Assembly (NCBI RefSeq): GCF_004664715.2
Contig: NC_051068.1
Coordinates: forward strand, 13,466,798-13,530,797
Direction of reading: 5' to 3'
Source: Peromyscus leucopus
Taxonomy: Eukaryota; Chordata; Mammalia; Rodentia; Cricetidae
Length of the DNA: 64,000 bases
Shown: piece after piece, positions 1-9,925 of the stretch
Position numbering within the stretch: position 1 is the stretch's first letter
How the letters are laid out: each line of letters begins with the position of its first letter
The notes under the pieces: model-generated
Database searches by the model: none
What the model saw: the letters and a program-made list of their open reading frames with translations, nothing else
Told to the model about the DNA's origin: nothing
Program-made: the position numbers and the translations under genes

Positions 1-1244
1 TGGTTTCAGAGGAAGATTTGATGGAGAGAGAAGTGAAGCTAACCAGAGGAAGGCCAGGCTGATAATAATGAGCTAAGTCCCCCAAAGAAAGGCAACCCTA
101 GCTAGCTATTATGGTCTAGGAGTCCAGAAGGGCCTATTGTTTCAGAAACTTGAGGAAGAGTGGACAGTGCTCAAGGAAGACATTGGCCTGGTGATTAAAA
201 GGGAAGTAGAAAGTCAGAACTGGAGGCAGCTCTGCCTTTGACTGGGGGCACCTCTGAGATCAGGTGCTGGCTCTATCCTTCAGCATGCATGCAAGTGTGG
301 CTTGTCACTAACCGACCTTCATAGTCTCTGTTTCCTGTCTTGGTGAGAGTCTGGCTTGGAATTGGAGAGACACGCCACAGACAGACAGCCCACAAGAGTC
401 CACATCAGCTTGAAGTCACTCACAAGACAAGGGACAGAAGAGGTTAATGGTCCTAAATGAGACCCACCCATTTTATCACAATCCAGCCCAATAAGGAGTC
501 TTCCGATATTGTCTCCCAGTACATGGATCCACTTCCTAGGATGGCAAAAACAGCAGCCTCTATCTTGAGTTCTGAGCTGCAAGGTGCCGGAAGCTTACTT
601 GTGTGATGTTCTGGATCCCCAAACCATCACTGGTGGCCATGAATCCAGTTGTGGTATATCTGCTCCAGAGCCTAGAACCTACTTGTCCCCCTGCCCCCAC
701 ATTTCTTATACACAGTGAGATACAGAGGGCAGGCTTGCTGGGGCTGGCACCAGCACCCCTGGGCTCGAGCACGTGACACCAGAGAGCAGAGGGGTTTTTG
801 TTTCGTTTTATTTTGTTTTCTGTCTTTAACTAATTTGACTGGCGGGTACCAGCTGGATGTTGGCTGGGGGACTGTTTCCACCTGGTGCCACATTCCTGAG
901 GACAGAGAGTCCTTCTCAGCTGCAAGCCTCTTAGGAGGAGGCCAGATGGAGGGGTTGGTGGGAGAGAGGAGGCAGAGAGTTGGGTTTAGATTTGAGGAGC
1001 TGCATGCTCTCAGGCCACCAACATGCTCGAGAGAACACTTCACTACGTTCACTGTGAACAGGTGAAAGGGCACACTGGCCTCCCTCACAGGCAGTTCCCT
1101 GCCCCTGTCTGTGCCAACACCCCTGGGCAGGTGACCACGTGCCACTGTATCTCCTTGAGGAATCAGGTGCGTGAGGACTTCAGGGTAGTGCTCCGTGAGT
1201 ACTGGTACTACATTTGGCTTTCAGATTTCCCCTTATGAGGCTGT
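1..1244. other. unassigned DNA, no gene recognised
   Basis: I see no recognisable repeat, RNA gene or exon here. Open frames exist on both strands over the same bases (about 157 codons on minus at 672-1145 and 116 on plus at 715-1065). They overlap each other, resemble no family I know and are not bounded by convincing splice sites, so I treat them as chance frames in moderately GC-rich DNA. Confidence 0.5.
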
Positions 1245-1325
1245 AATCTTGGTCAGAAGTTAACCTGTCTGCACCTCAGTTTCTGTTCTGTACAGTGAAG
1301 AGTGTTCTAAGAATAGGTAACCTAT
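1245..1325 (+). repeat. MIR SINE fragment
   Basis: The stretch around 1252-1300 (ggtcagaagttaacctgtct, then cacctcagtttctgttctg) follows the MIR core, where a terminal 'not-yet-lost' phrase of the type 'aagttacttaacctctctg...cctcagtttcctcatctgt' is expected. It is an ancient tRNA-derived SINE, strongly diverged, and is followed at once by a second MIR-like piece in the other direction. Confidence 0.5.
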
Positions 1326-1326
1326 G

Positions 1327-1470
1327 TGGGGCACTTGCTCTGTGCCAGACAGCACCATTTGCTTTATGTGAACTGTCTTGTTTATTCGTCTGGAAATGGA
1401 GTCTGTTTTGTAGCAACCCCACTTGACAGCTGGAGTGATGGTGCCAAGGTTCTGCCTCAGGAAATCCACA
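1327..1470 (-). repeat. MIR SINE fragment, opposite orientation
   Basis: The phrases ggcacttgctctgtgccaga and gctttatgtgaactgtcttg match the reverse complement of the MIR 3' half (tgccaggcactgtgct, then ctttacatg-attatctcatt). Similarity fades near 1460. Together with the preceding fragment this makes a tail-to-tail MIR pair. Confidence 0.5.
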
Positions 1471-2974
1471 CAAACAAGGAGATGACAAAAACACCTCTGC
1501 TTTGCTGGGTGGAGAGTTAGTGCTAGGGTGTCGAGAGCCTGGCATCGGAAGGGTAACTGGGACACAGTAAACCACTAAGCTGCAGCCTTCCCTTAACCCA
1601 AGTGCGGGCCAGATTCAGAAAAACCTCATGTTTCCTCTCATTTGTGGATCTCACATTTTATACTGATACATAATAGCCACTGTGGATATAGAATGTGGGA
1701 ATAGAAGTTACCCTGTTTGGGGAACTGACCAGGAATAACAAGAGTGTTGGGAGGAAGTGGAGGGGATGAGTACGGTCGAAGCACATGGCATGCTCATTGA
1801 ACAGTGTCTTTATGAAACCCTTCACTGTGTGTAATATATATGTGTAATATATATGTGTGTAACATATATGTGTGTGTATTTACATATACATATATATGAA
1901 AGAGATTGGTATGTGGCAGTGAGACAGGTAGCCAGAGAAGCAGAACTAGCCTGCTGGAGCCACTTTAATGTAATTTATATAAATATTTTTGCCTATTACT
2001 ACAGAAGATTTGCAAATTTCCAATGAGTCTTGAAGAGAATTTCTACTAATGTCTAGCTGGAGCAATTTACAGAACTGGGTTCCTTGATGTCTCCTGAATG
2101 TGACAGAAAGTGCTTGTATGGAGAAAGCCAATGTGAGCAAGTATGATCTGTGTCTTATGAGGTTGGGGACCACCAGGCGCAGAACAGTGTGACTTGCCTC
2201 TCACCGCACCCTGACAATGGCTCCAAGAGGACATGCCTTTCATAGGATCTACCAAGAAAAGTGCAGTGACTCAGGGTGAGGAAGTAATGCACTGAGGGAT
2301 GACGTAATCAAATTGCCATCTTAAAGCAGCCAAATCTTCTAACATAGGATGTGGAACGGTGACTCCCATTTCCAGCATGATTTCTACTTAGAGAGGGTAA
2401 GACACTTTTTCAGCAAGTCTAGAACACAGGTGTAACAGGACTACTTCCCTAAAGTTATGTGAGGTGGGAACTATCATCATTACTATTACAAACAATATGT
2501 ATGATATATTAACTGTGGTGACATTTTAATTAACAAAAAAATGTGCCCATATGTGTAATAGTGGCACGATGTCCTGGCTGCCGCCAAATACTTTCTGGTT
2601 GGATTTGAGGCCCACTCCTCAAGAGGGATCCCATGCCTGGTGCTCTAAGTCTGGCCACAAACCCATGTGTTGGGGGGTAATAGGCTCTTATGAGGGAAAT
2701 TTCTCATATTGGTTAGGTAAATAGACATTTTATCAAACAGCCTTCTAAATATCTATGTTGATACTCTAGACAAAAGCTACTCTGACCCCTTATCGGAGAG
2801 GTTTCTGTTTGCAGTGAATGGTGGTAAATATAGAGACTCAAGGAATCCCAAGATTCTAAGAATAACAGGAGCTCATTCTTAGCTAAACAAGTCATTTATT
2901 CTATTCTCTTTAAGACTCAGAGAACACTGTGGAAGAGAGGACAGAAAAAAATGTAAGAGCGAGAAAGGAAGAAG
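1471..2974. other. unassigned DNA
   Basis: Apart from a short TG/TA tract, nothing is recognised. Several short frames are open on the minus strand near 1946-2255 but lack any identifiable domain. A bZIP-like motif (tgacgtaa) lies at 2300-2307 as a single site, which is not enough to call a regulatory element. Confidence 0.5.
1827..1900. repeat. TG/TA-rich simple repeat
   Basis: Alternating pyrimidine-purine tract with units such as tgtgtaatatata and tgtgtgtatttacatatacatatata. It is impure, so probably old and not strongly variable. Confidence 0.85.
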
Positions 2975-3635
2975 GGCAGTGAAATTTCATTCTCTGGACA
3001 GACACTGCCAATGTCGTCATGAGCTCTCAACAGCTGTGATCACCCACACTGTACAAGACTGGCAGGACCTTCCAACACCCAGTCACACATGGGGAAGACT
3101 GGCAGGACCTTCCAACACCCAGTCACACATGGGGAAGACTGGCAGGACCTTCCAACACCCAGTCACACATGAGACTGCAGACCTTCCAACACCCAGTCAC
3201 ACATGGGAAGACTGGCAGGACCTTCCAACACCCAGTCACACATCGGGGAAGACTGGCAGGACCTTCCAACACCCAGTCACACATGGGGAAGGGCTCATGG
3301 AACTCTCCAGCTACTGTTGAGCTAGAAGCTACTGGTGGGCTCTGGGTCAGGCAGTGTCCTTAGCTGTATACCCGCTGATATATCCCCTAGGCTCCAATGG
3401 GCAAGTCTTGACCCCAAGTCCACAGAGATGTCCTCAGTCAAACCTAAAAGACACAAACAAGACAAAATGGCAGGAATGTGAGAAAGAGATTAGTAGGCAA
3501 TGTGTGGAGCAAACAGAGAGAAGGGGAGATGGAGAAGAGTGGGGTTGAGAACAATCGGAATGTATTATATACATGTATAAAATTATCAGTGAACACGTTT
3601 AATTAATAAAGAGCAAAAACTAAAACATAAAAGGT
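2975..3635 (+). mobile_element. L1 (Lx-like) 3' end with internal tandem amplification
   Basis: The text before and after the tandem block resembles one continuous rodent L1 3' untranslated region: a 'gatcacccacactgtacaag' phrase at about 3037-3056, 'aagggctcatgg' at about 3289-3300, then 'gctgtatacccgctgat' and a terminal 'aatgtattatatacatgtat' followed by A/T-rich sequence with aataaa near 3604. The copy is 5' truncated and non-coding. Its unusual feature is the 40 bp repeat array at 3057-3290 inside the UTR. Subfamily is uncertain. Confidence 0.65.
3057..3290 (+). repeat. minisatellite, six ~40 bp units
   Basis: Six head-to-tail units start at 3057, 3097, 3137, 3173, 3210 and 3251, each beginning gactggcaggaccttccaac except the fourth, which is shortened near its start. 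Units 1, 2 and 6 look identical over 40 bp. Unit 3 ends early (36 bp), unit 4 is 37 bp and unit 5 has one extra base (41 bp). The array begins within L1-derived sequence, so it is an amplification of an internal L1 segment rather than an independent satellite. Confidence 0.95.
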
Positions 3636-3833
3636 CAAAAAATAATGTTACCTATTTTCTGTGGCTGTACACAGGACAGGAACAACAGGGTTACATATGC
3701 AGCTAGTTGCAATTTACATTGAGTTGAGGGCAGGGAAGCTAAGAGGCTTCAAATAATGATGATAATCTTTTCAGAACTGTCTGTTCTTTTCCTTAGTCCA
3801 TTTATTGACTGGATTGATGATAGTCTAACAGGG
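3636..3833. other. short unassigned spacer
   Basis: Nothing recognised between the L1 3' end and the following hAT element. Confidence 0.5.
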
Positions 3834-4227
3834 TGTGATTGCTATTCTAGCTTACCAATTTGACCACATCTAGAATTAACTAAAGCGCAAGCAGCTGGGC
3901 AAACCTGTGAGGGATTTTTCTTGATGGGAACATTTAAGGTAGGAAGATCCACCCCAAATCTGGGCCACTCCTTCTGCTGGCAGCTTATACAAAGGACATG
4001 GGAGAAGGAAGCTTTTGCTTTTTGCCTGCTTGCCCTCATGGTTGCTGGCAAGTCCATTCCTTCACTGGTATTAGAGCCTACTTCTTCAAGATTCTGACAT
4101 ATACTGAAAGCCAGTTGAGACATTGAGTCTTGTGGACTGAACAACTACTGGATTCTTGAACTTTCCATTGGGAGAAAGCCATTGTTGTTGGACTAGCTGG
4201 ACTGCAGCCTGTGAGCCACTCTAATAA

Positions 4228-4230
<3 letters not shown>
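3834..4230 (+). mobile_element. rodent non-autonomous hAT-Charlie element (family F)
   Basis: This is the same family as 42856-43386 and the reverse-complement copy at 62785-63418. Shared landmarks are 'ttgaccacatctagaattaa', 'gggatttttcttgatggg', 'ggaagcttttgctt', 'aagtccattccttcactggt' and 'tgtggactgaacaac'. It encodes no transposase. Its 3' terminus is lost at the adjoining GT repeat (the other copies continue about 60-70 bp further). I place it in the URR1/RMER30 group of hAT-Charlie elements from memory; the exact subfamily is not certain. Confidence 0.75.

Positions 4231-4284
<54 letters not shown>
4231..4284. repeat. (GT)27 microsatellite
   Basis: A perfect dinucleotide run of 54 bases beginning right after the 'aataaatt' of the upstream hAT element. 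It replaces the expected 3' end of that element, and is likely length-polymorphic. Confidence 0.97.
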
Positions 4285-4285
<1 letters not shown>

Positions 4286-4718
4286 CTGACCCTAAGGACA
4301 CACTTTCTAGAAAATTCTTCCACCTCAGTGATGCTAGTCTCTTCTCAATCATTACTAATTTCTCACCTGAAGCTAGTGGACATCAATTGTCCCAGTAAAG
4401 CAAAAGTTTTACTTTATGTTCTCTTCTCAATTACAGCTGGTTCTTCAGCACCAGCTGACCATAACTTCCGAATATTGCTATAAAATAGTACCCCAGTGGC
4501 CCTGATAGACTCTTTACTTCCCTCTGCTATTTCATAAGCCAGGCCTCCATCATTTGCATCCCTCTCAACATTCTTACCTTCCAAGCTTCCACAAAACAAC
4601 CCACTGCTCTCTGAGCACTCAATGGCTTGTCTAGTGCAAGGCTCACATGCCACCACAATCCTTCCCAAAACATGGTCTGGTCTGTCACAGCAATATCCCA
4701 CCCCTGCTACCAATTTCC
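4285..4718. other. unassigned block abutting a URR1 element, probably repeat-derived
   Basis: No gene or repeat family was identified with confidence. The minus strand is open for about 99 codons (4414-4713) but the product has no domain I recognise. The block ends in 'ctaccaatttcc' exactly where the URR1-like element begins, and its wording feels like dispersed rodent repeat sequence, so it may be part of a composite unit. See findings. Confidence 0.4.
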
Positions 4719-5120
4719 GTCTTAGTCAGGATTCCTGTTGCTGTGATGAAACATCATGACCAAAATCAACTTGGGAAGGAACAGGTTTAATTAATCTTAC
4801 ATCTTCTGGTACATCCTCCAAGGAAGTCAGGAAAGGAACTGGAGTGGGGAACTGAAGCAGAGGCCGAAGAGAAATGCTGCTTACTGACTTACTCATCATG
4901 GCTGCCCAGACTCCTTCCTTATACACCCCAGGACCATCTTCCCAAGAATGGCACCATCTACAGTGAGCTGGCTCCTCCCATATCAACCATCAGTCAAGAA
5001 AACTCACCAAAGGCATGTCCACAGGCCAATCTGGTGTGGGCATTTTCTCAATTGAGATTCTTTCTTCCAAAAATTACTCTGTCTTGTGTCACATTGACAT
5101 AAAAACTAGCCACCATACCA
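4719..5120 (-). mobile_element. URR1-like hAT-Charlie element
   Basis: It opens with gtcttagtcaggattcctgt and carries the family landmarks 'gctgtgatgaaacatcatga', 'gaagtcaggaaaggaact', 'cccaggaccatcttcccaag' and a terminal 'cacattgacataaaaacta'. Strand is set by comparison with the opposite-orientation copy at 24194-24609. It is non-autonomous, with no transposase. The 3' neighbour is an ancient L1. Confidence 0.8.
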
Positions 5121-5130
5121 CAGCTACACA

Positions 5131-5732
5131 GGCCAGTAGTGTTAAGTACATTACATAATTGTGCAGCCCCAACATCCCAAATGTATTACCTTGTAAAACT
5201 AAACTTCTAAACCCATTTAACCCACAACCTTCTATTCTCTTCTCCCACAAGGTGCCATTCTATTTTTAGTCTCTCTGAACTTGACAACTCTATGAGATTC
5301 ACAAGTAGGACCACACAGTATCTGACAGTCTATTACTGGTTTATTTCACTTAGCATAACATTTTCAAGGTCTACCTTGTTGTAGCCTGTGTCCCTATCTC
5401 CTTCTTTTCTAAAGATGAATAATGTTCCATTGTATGTCTAGACCACACGTGGTTTATCTATTTATTGTTTGCCAGGCACTCAATTTCCACCACACTTTGC
5501 CTACTGTGAAAAATACTGCTCTGAAGATGGCTGTACAAAGATGTTTTTGAAGCCCTACTTCCAGTTCTTTGAGTATATGCTTAGAAGCAGAATTACTGGA
5601 TCATATGGCCTTTCTATTTTTAACTTTTTTGAGGGACTGCCATAGTATTTACCATAGCAACATTACCATTTTATACTCCTACCAAACATGCAAGAGGACT
5701 CCAGGTTCACCTGACTCTTATTACTTCATCTT
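5131..5732 (-). mobile_element. ancient L1 (L1M-type), 3' UTR and ORF2 end, part 1
   Basis: Reading the plus strand gives the reverse complement of an old L1: the 3' UTR phrase 'gccagtagtgttaagtacat' at about 5132, then ORF2-end phrases such as 'aatgttccattgtatg' and 'gaattactggatcatatgg' (about 5590-5610). Many substitutions and stops make it non-coding. It is cut at 5732 by a younger L1 and resumes at 7237. Confidence 0.85.
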
Positions 5733-7236
5733 TTTTTTTTTATTTTACAATACCGTTCAGTTCTACATAACAGCCACAGATTCCCTTGTTCTCTCCATTC
5801 CTTCCCCCCTCCCTCCCCCCAGCCCACTCCCCATTCCCACCTCCTCCAGATCAAGGTCTCCCCCAAGGACTGGGATGGACCTGATAGACCCAGTCCAGGC
5901 AGGTCCAGTCCCCTCCTCCCAGATTGAGCCAAGCGTCCCTGCATAAGTTCCAGGTTTCAAACAGCCAACTCATGCAATGAGCACAGGACCTGGTACCACT
6001 GCCTAGATGCCTCCCAAACAGATCAAGCCAATCAACTGTCTCACCTATTTCAGAGGGCCTGATCCAGTTGGGGGCCCCTCAGCCTTTGGTTCATAGTTCA
6101 TGTGTTTCCATTTGTTTGGGTATTTGTCCCTGTGCTTTATCCAACCTTGGTTTCAACAATTCTCGATCATATAAACCCTCCTCTTTCTCACTAATTAGAC
6201 TCCCAGCGCTCCACCCAGGGCCTAGCTGTGGATGTCTGCATCCAGATTCCTCAGTCCTTGGATGGGGTTTCTGGCACAACTATTAGGGTGTTTGCCCATC
6301 CCATCACCAGAGTAGGTCAGTCCCGGCTGTCTCTCGACCATTGCCAGCAGTCTTTTGTGGGAGTATCTTTGTGGATTTCTGTGGGCCTCTTTAGCTCTTT
6401 GTTTCTTCCTTTTTCTCATGTGGTCTTCATTTACCATGGTCTCCTATTCCTTGTTCTCCCTCTCTTTTCTTGATCCAGCTAGGATCTCCCACTCTCTTTC
6501 CCTCGACCCTTGCCCTTCATTGCTCCCACTCATGTCCAGACTGTTCATGAAGATCTCAGCCATTTCTCTGTGTCTTTCTTGGGGTCCTGTTTTCCAGGTA
6601 GCCTCACTGGTGATGTGAGTAGCAGTCCAGTTATCCTTGTTCCACATCTAGTATCCTCCTATGAGTGAGTACATACCATATTTGTCTTTCTGAGTCTGGG
6701 TTACCTCACTCAGGGTGATTTTTTCTAGATCCATCCATTTGCCTGCAAACCTCATGATCTCATTGTTTTTCTCTGCTGAGTAGTATTCCATTGTGTATAT
6801 GTGCCACAATTTATTTATCCATTCTTCAGTTGAAGGGCATCTAAACAGAGAATTCTCAACAGAGGAAACTCAAATGGCTGAAAGACATTTAAGGAATTGC
6901 TCAACATCCCTAATCATCAGGGAAATGCAAATCAAAACAACTCTGAGATACCACCTTACGCCTGTCAGAATGGCTAAGATCAAAAACACTGAAGATACTT
7001 TATGCTGGAGAAGTTGTGGAACTAGGGGAACTCTCCTCCACTGCTGGTGGGAATGCAAGCTTGTACAACCACTTTGGAAATCAATATGGTGCTTTCTTAG
7101 AAAATTGGGAATCAATCTCCTCCAAGATCCAGCTATACCACTCTTGGGCATATATCCAAGAAATGCTCAATCATACCACAAGAGCACTTGCTCAACTATG
7201 TTCATATCAGCATTGTTTGTAATAGCCAAAACCTTG
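5731..7236 (-). mobile_element. younger cricetid-type L1, 5'-inverted (twin-primed)
   Basis: The 3' portion (about 5731-6843) is antisense: a T run at 5731-5740 (poly-A of the minus strand), the 3' UTR, then the end of ORF2 up to 'cagttgaagggcatcta'. From about 6844 to 7236 the sequence is ORF2 in the sense direction ('atgcaaatcaaaacaactct', 'gctggtgggaatgcaagctt', ending 'aatagccaaaacc'). In normal L1 order the inverted piece precedes the other with only about a dozen bases missing, as expected from twin priming. The flanking 12 bp ttacttcatctt is duplicated at 5721-5732 and 7237-7248. The insertion split an older L1. Confidence 0.92.
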
Positions 7237-7565
7237 TTACTTCATCTTAGTTTTTACTGTAGTCATTCTATTGGATGGGATGTTGTATTTCCTTGGGGTT
7301 TTGACTGGTGCTTTTCTTGTAGTTAGAGGTCCTGAGCCTTTTTCATGGACCTGTTGACCATCTTTGTCTCTTCTGTGGGGAAATTTCTGTCCAAGGCCTC
7401 TACCCACTTTTGATCCAGTTATTTTTGTCATTGAGTACTTTATGTAGTATTTATATATCCTTATCAAATATGTAGTTTGTCAATGCTCTCTCCCAGCCTA
7501 AGGGTTGCCTTTGTGTACATTGTTGATTTTGTCTTTTGGTGCATAGTGCCTTGTTACTTGCTATG
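7237..7565 (-). mobile_element. ancient L1 (L1M-type), part 2
   Basis: This continues the element interrupted at 5732: antisense ORF2 phrases 'gtagtcattctattggatgg', 'cttatcaaatatgtagtttg' and 'attttgtcttttggtgcata' follow in the order expected for L1. The upstream (5' in L1 terms) end fades after about 7560. Confidence 0.8.
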
Positions 7566-9085
7566 TTGACTGATCCAACATGAAGTTGATAATTTATAGT
7601 ATTCTCTCCAGCTCTGTGACTGTGATTGATTCTCACTCCAATAGCGACAATGAGCTAAAGCTTCCTTGGTAACATACCAACTCCCTGTTGTAGTTTACTC
7701 TTGACTTTCCTTTCCCTGGCTTCCTTTAAGGCTCATGCAGTACATCTTTGCCTTTAAAAAGGAAATTACAGCCAAAAATTTATACCATTCTGATGCTGGG
7801 AAAGATGTAATTTCCAATTTCTAAAGGACAAAATACAGCAAATAAGATGAATACCAATAGGTACATTGTTTAGGAAGTCAGACTAAAGTTCTTGGCTGTG
7901 GATCTTTGCTGCACATGAATATTTAGTACTATGGAAAGTCTGTGATTTCACTTACTCGCAAGTTAGTAATTAGCCTGTCACATTTTCATGCATGCTAAAG
8001 ACTTATGAACCTTTTGAGTCAAATACAAAGGACTTTCATAGAAACTGCAGCAGCCAGTGTTGCCAGTGTTTTGAACTGATTCTTTGAGCTCCAGAAACTA
8101 CAGGGAGATGGGAAGAGGGCCATATGATGACCGCACAGGCAACTGCTTCCATCATATAATCTGGAGCTCCCACCATTTCAGTTCTGTGTAGAAAGCATAC
8201 CTGAACTGTGCTCTAGAGGGAGACACCAAATCTTCCAAGGCTGGATAATATGTAACAGAGTTGGTAGTGCCTCACTTGAAGACATGCAGAAACAGCAGAG
8301 GTTCTTGGAATAACTTCACAAATGAACAGTGTCTTTCATCTTATTCCAGAGAGTGTCCTGGATACTGGGAACTCCCCCCACCCCAATAGTACACACTCTC
8401 CTTAAAGATAGATGGTGACAAATTAAATAAGCTTCCTTTCTTACCCTCACACCTTAACAGGACAGAAACTTGAAGTCTTATCAGAATATAAATTAATGAA
8501 GATAATAATATATTCAGAGTTCATACATCTAGAGACATTTTCCATATCTATGTTTCCTGTGCTAGTTTGGAAGATATCAAGGAACCTCTGCAGAGGTATT
8601 GTAATGAAGAGACTCCATCTATTTGAAGAGTAATAAAAGTACAAATGTCTGGTTTTCAGAATAGTGGTGCACAAATAGCCAAAGTTTATTCTGAGGCATA
8701 TATGGGTGGCCTAACTCTACAGAAGAGAAAGAAGCTTGGCATGCTCATATGCCAGCAGTTGGCAAGCTGAGGCAAGCTTTGTATCTTATCATTGCTGTTT
8801 CACAAGCTTCCTTATTTTGGAGCTGAATTCTCCAATAAGAACATAAATGAAAAAAAAATACCATTATTCAAATAAACTAAAATTGAAGAAATCAGCTCTA
8901 CAGTGACACCAACCACTTGACAACCATTGAGAAGCTGGAATTGGCTAGTGCAGACATAGACTGTCTTCATCATCACAAAATGTGCTATGAAATAGAACTG
9001 TTCTGGAGTATGCCCTTTCTGATTTTGAACTTCTGGCTGAAACATTGCATTCTGGAGAAAGGCTCCTAAAGAGTCAGGAAGTAAA
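7566..9085. other. unassigned DNA
   Basis: No recognised repeat, exon or RNA gene. The sequence is A/T-rich with scattered short frames only (the longest about 96 codons on minus at 8812-9102, no family recognised). Confidence 0.5.
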
Positions 9086-9299
9086 CAACTTGCAAGTCTC
9101 AAGAAGTTCCCAAAAATTGACCAGATTCATAAGCTCCTCACTCAGCAAGGTAATTAGCAAGGAATGCCGAGACTAGGTGACCCTGCAGTCTGCAAACCTG
9201 CAAGCAAGTCATGCAGAAAGCTAAAAGGTCCCAGAGTTCAAGAGTTGTCATCCAGACTTGGGTGGGTTTTCAGCAATGCAACTGCCATCCATGCTCTGA
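9086..9299 (+). mobile_element. LTR-type retroelement (family E), copy 1, left part
   Basis: Segments such as 'attgaccagattcataag', 'cttgggtgggttttcag' and 'catgctctgataagtcac' align in order with the better copy at 23870-24193. It is interrupted at 9307 by a 473 bp insertion and resumes at 9781. Class (ERV or MaLR) is not settled. Confidence 0.55.
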
Positions 9300-9307
9300 T
9301 AAGTCAC

Positions 9308-9780
9308 TGTAGCACGAATCTTAAAGAGTCTTATTGATAAAATCAAACCTGGGTCCAGTTATTGGGGTGAATGCTGGAAGATCAGAGAAGCAGAACAAGC
9401 CACAGCTTCCTCACCTCACCAATTCCTCAGCTGATCCTGTTTCCTCAGACTGGAAACCTCTCAGTCCTCATCCCGAATGAATCTCAGCTGAACTATGCTG
9501 CTCCAAAGCCTGAAAGCTTAACTAGCCAAATGCTTCTAGTTTCTGGTCCTCACACCTTATATACCTTTCTGCTTTCTACCATCACTACCTGGGATTAAAG
9601 GCGTGAGTCACCATGCTTGGCTGTATCCTTGAATAAATGGATTTCTGCCTCTGGAATGCTAGGATTAAAGGCATGTGCTACCACTGCCTATCCTCTATGT
9701 TTAATATTGTGGCTGTTCTGTCTCTGACCCCAGATAAGTTTATTAGCGTGCACAGTATTTTGGGGAACACAATACCACCA
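9308..9780 (-). mobile_element. 473 bp LTR-like unit carrying two partial B1 segments
   Basis: A discrete insertion bounded by a perfect 8 bp duplication, taagtcac, at 9300-9307 and 9781-9788. In the minus orientation it begins TGGTGGTATTG and ends TTCGTGCTACA (TG...CA). It contains two short B1-like pieces (plus-strand 9582-9620 and 9639-9688, each with the 'ggattaaaggc' core), an upstream-type 'gtatataagg' TATA-like motif and 'aataaa'-type motifs. An 8 bp duplication is long for an LTR and typical of hAT elements, so the class is open. I recall similar dispersed sequences in cricetids but cannot name the family. Confidence 0.75.
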
Positions 9781-9925
9781 TAAGTCACCCTCCAACCACA
9801 TTCCCCATTGAACTCACTGGTTTACCAAATTGGACTTTCATGTTGTGATTTGTTTAGTCTGTCATCAGTTTCCCATCAGGGGTAAGTAGACATTTGCTCA
9901 TGTCTCTCCAGGTATGGTGTCACAT
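9781..9925 (+). mobile_element. LTR-type retroelement (family E), copy 1, right part
   Basis: This resumes after the insertion: 'aactcactggtttaccaaat', 'tctgtcatcagtttcc' and 'ggggtaagtagacatttgc' correspond to 'aattcactgtgaccaaattt', 'tctgttatgggctcc' and 'ggggtgagtagatgtctgc' at 24635-24717. The duplicated target (9781-9788) is the first 8 bases. Confidence 0.55.

Noticed and set aside
2300..2307. Single bZIP-like motif tgacgtaa
   Set aside because: An isolated 8-mer with no supporting cluster or context.
3057..3290. CRISPR-like array of regular 40 bp repeats
   Set aside because: Units are contiguous with no unique spacers and lie in a mammalian L1 3' region; it is a minisatellite.
6793..7326. 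177-codon frame on plus with reverse-transcriptase-end similarity
   Set aside because: It is the inverted ORF2 segment of a truncated L1, not an independent gene.
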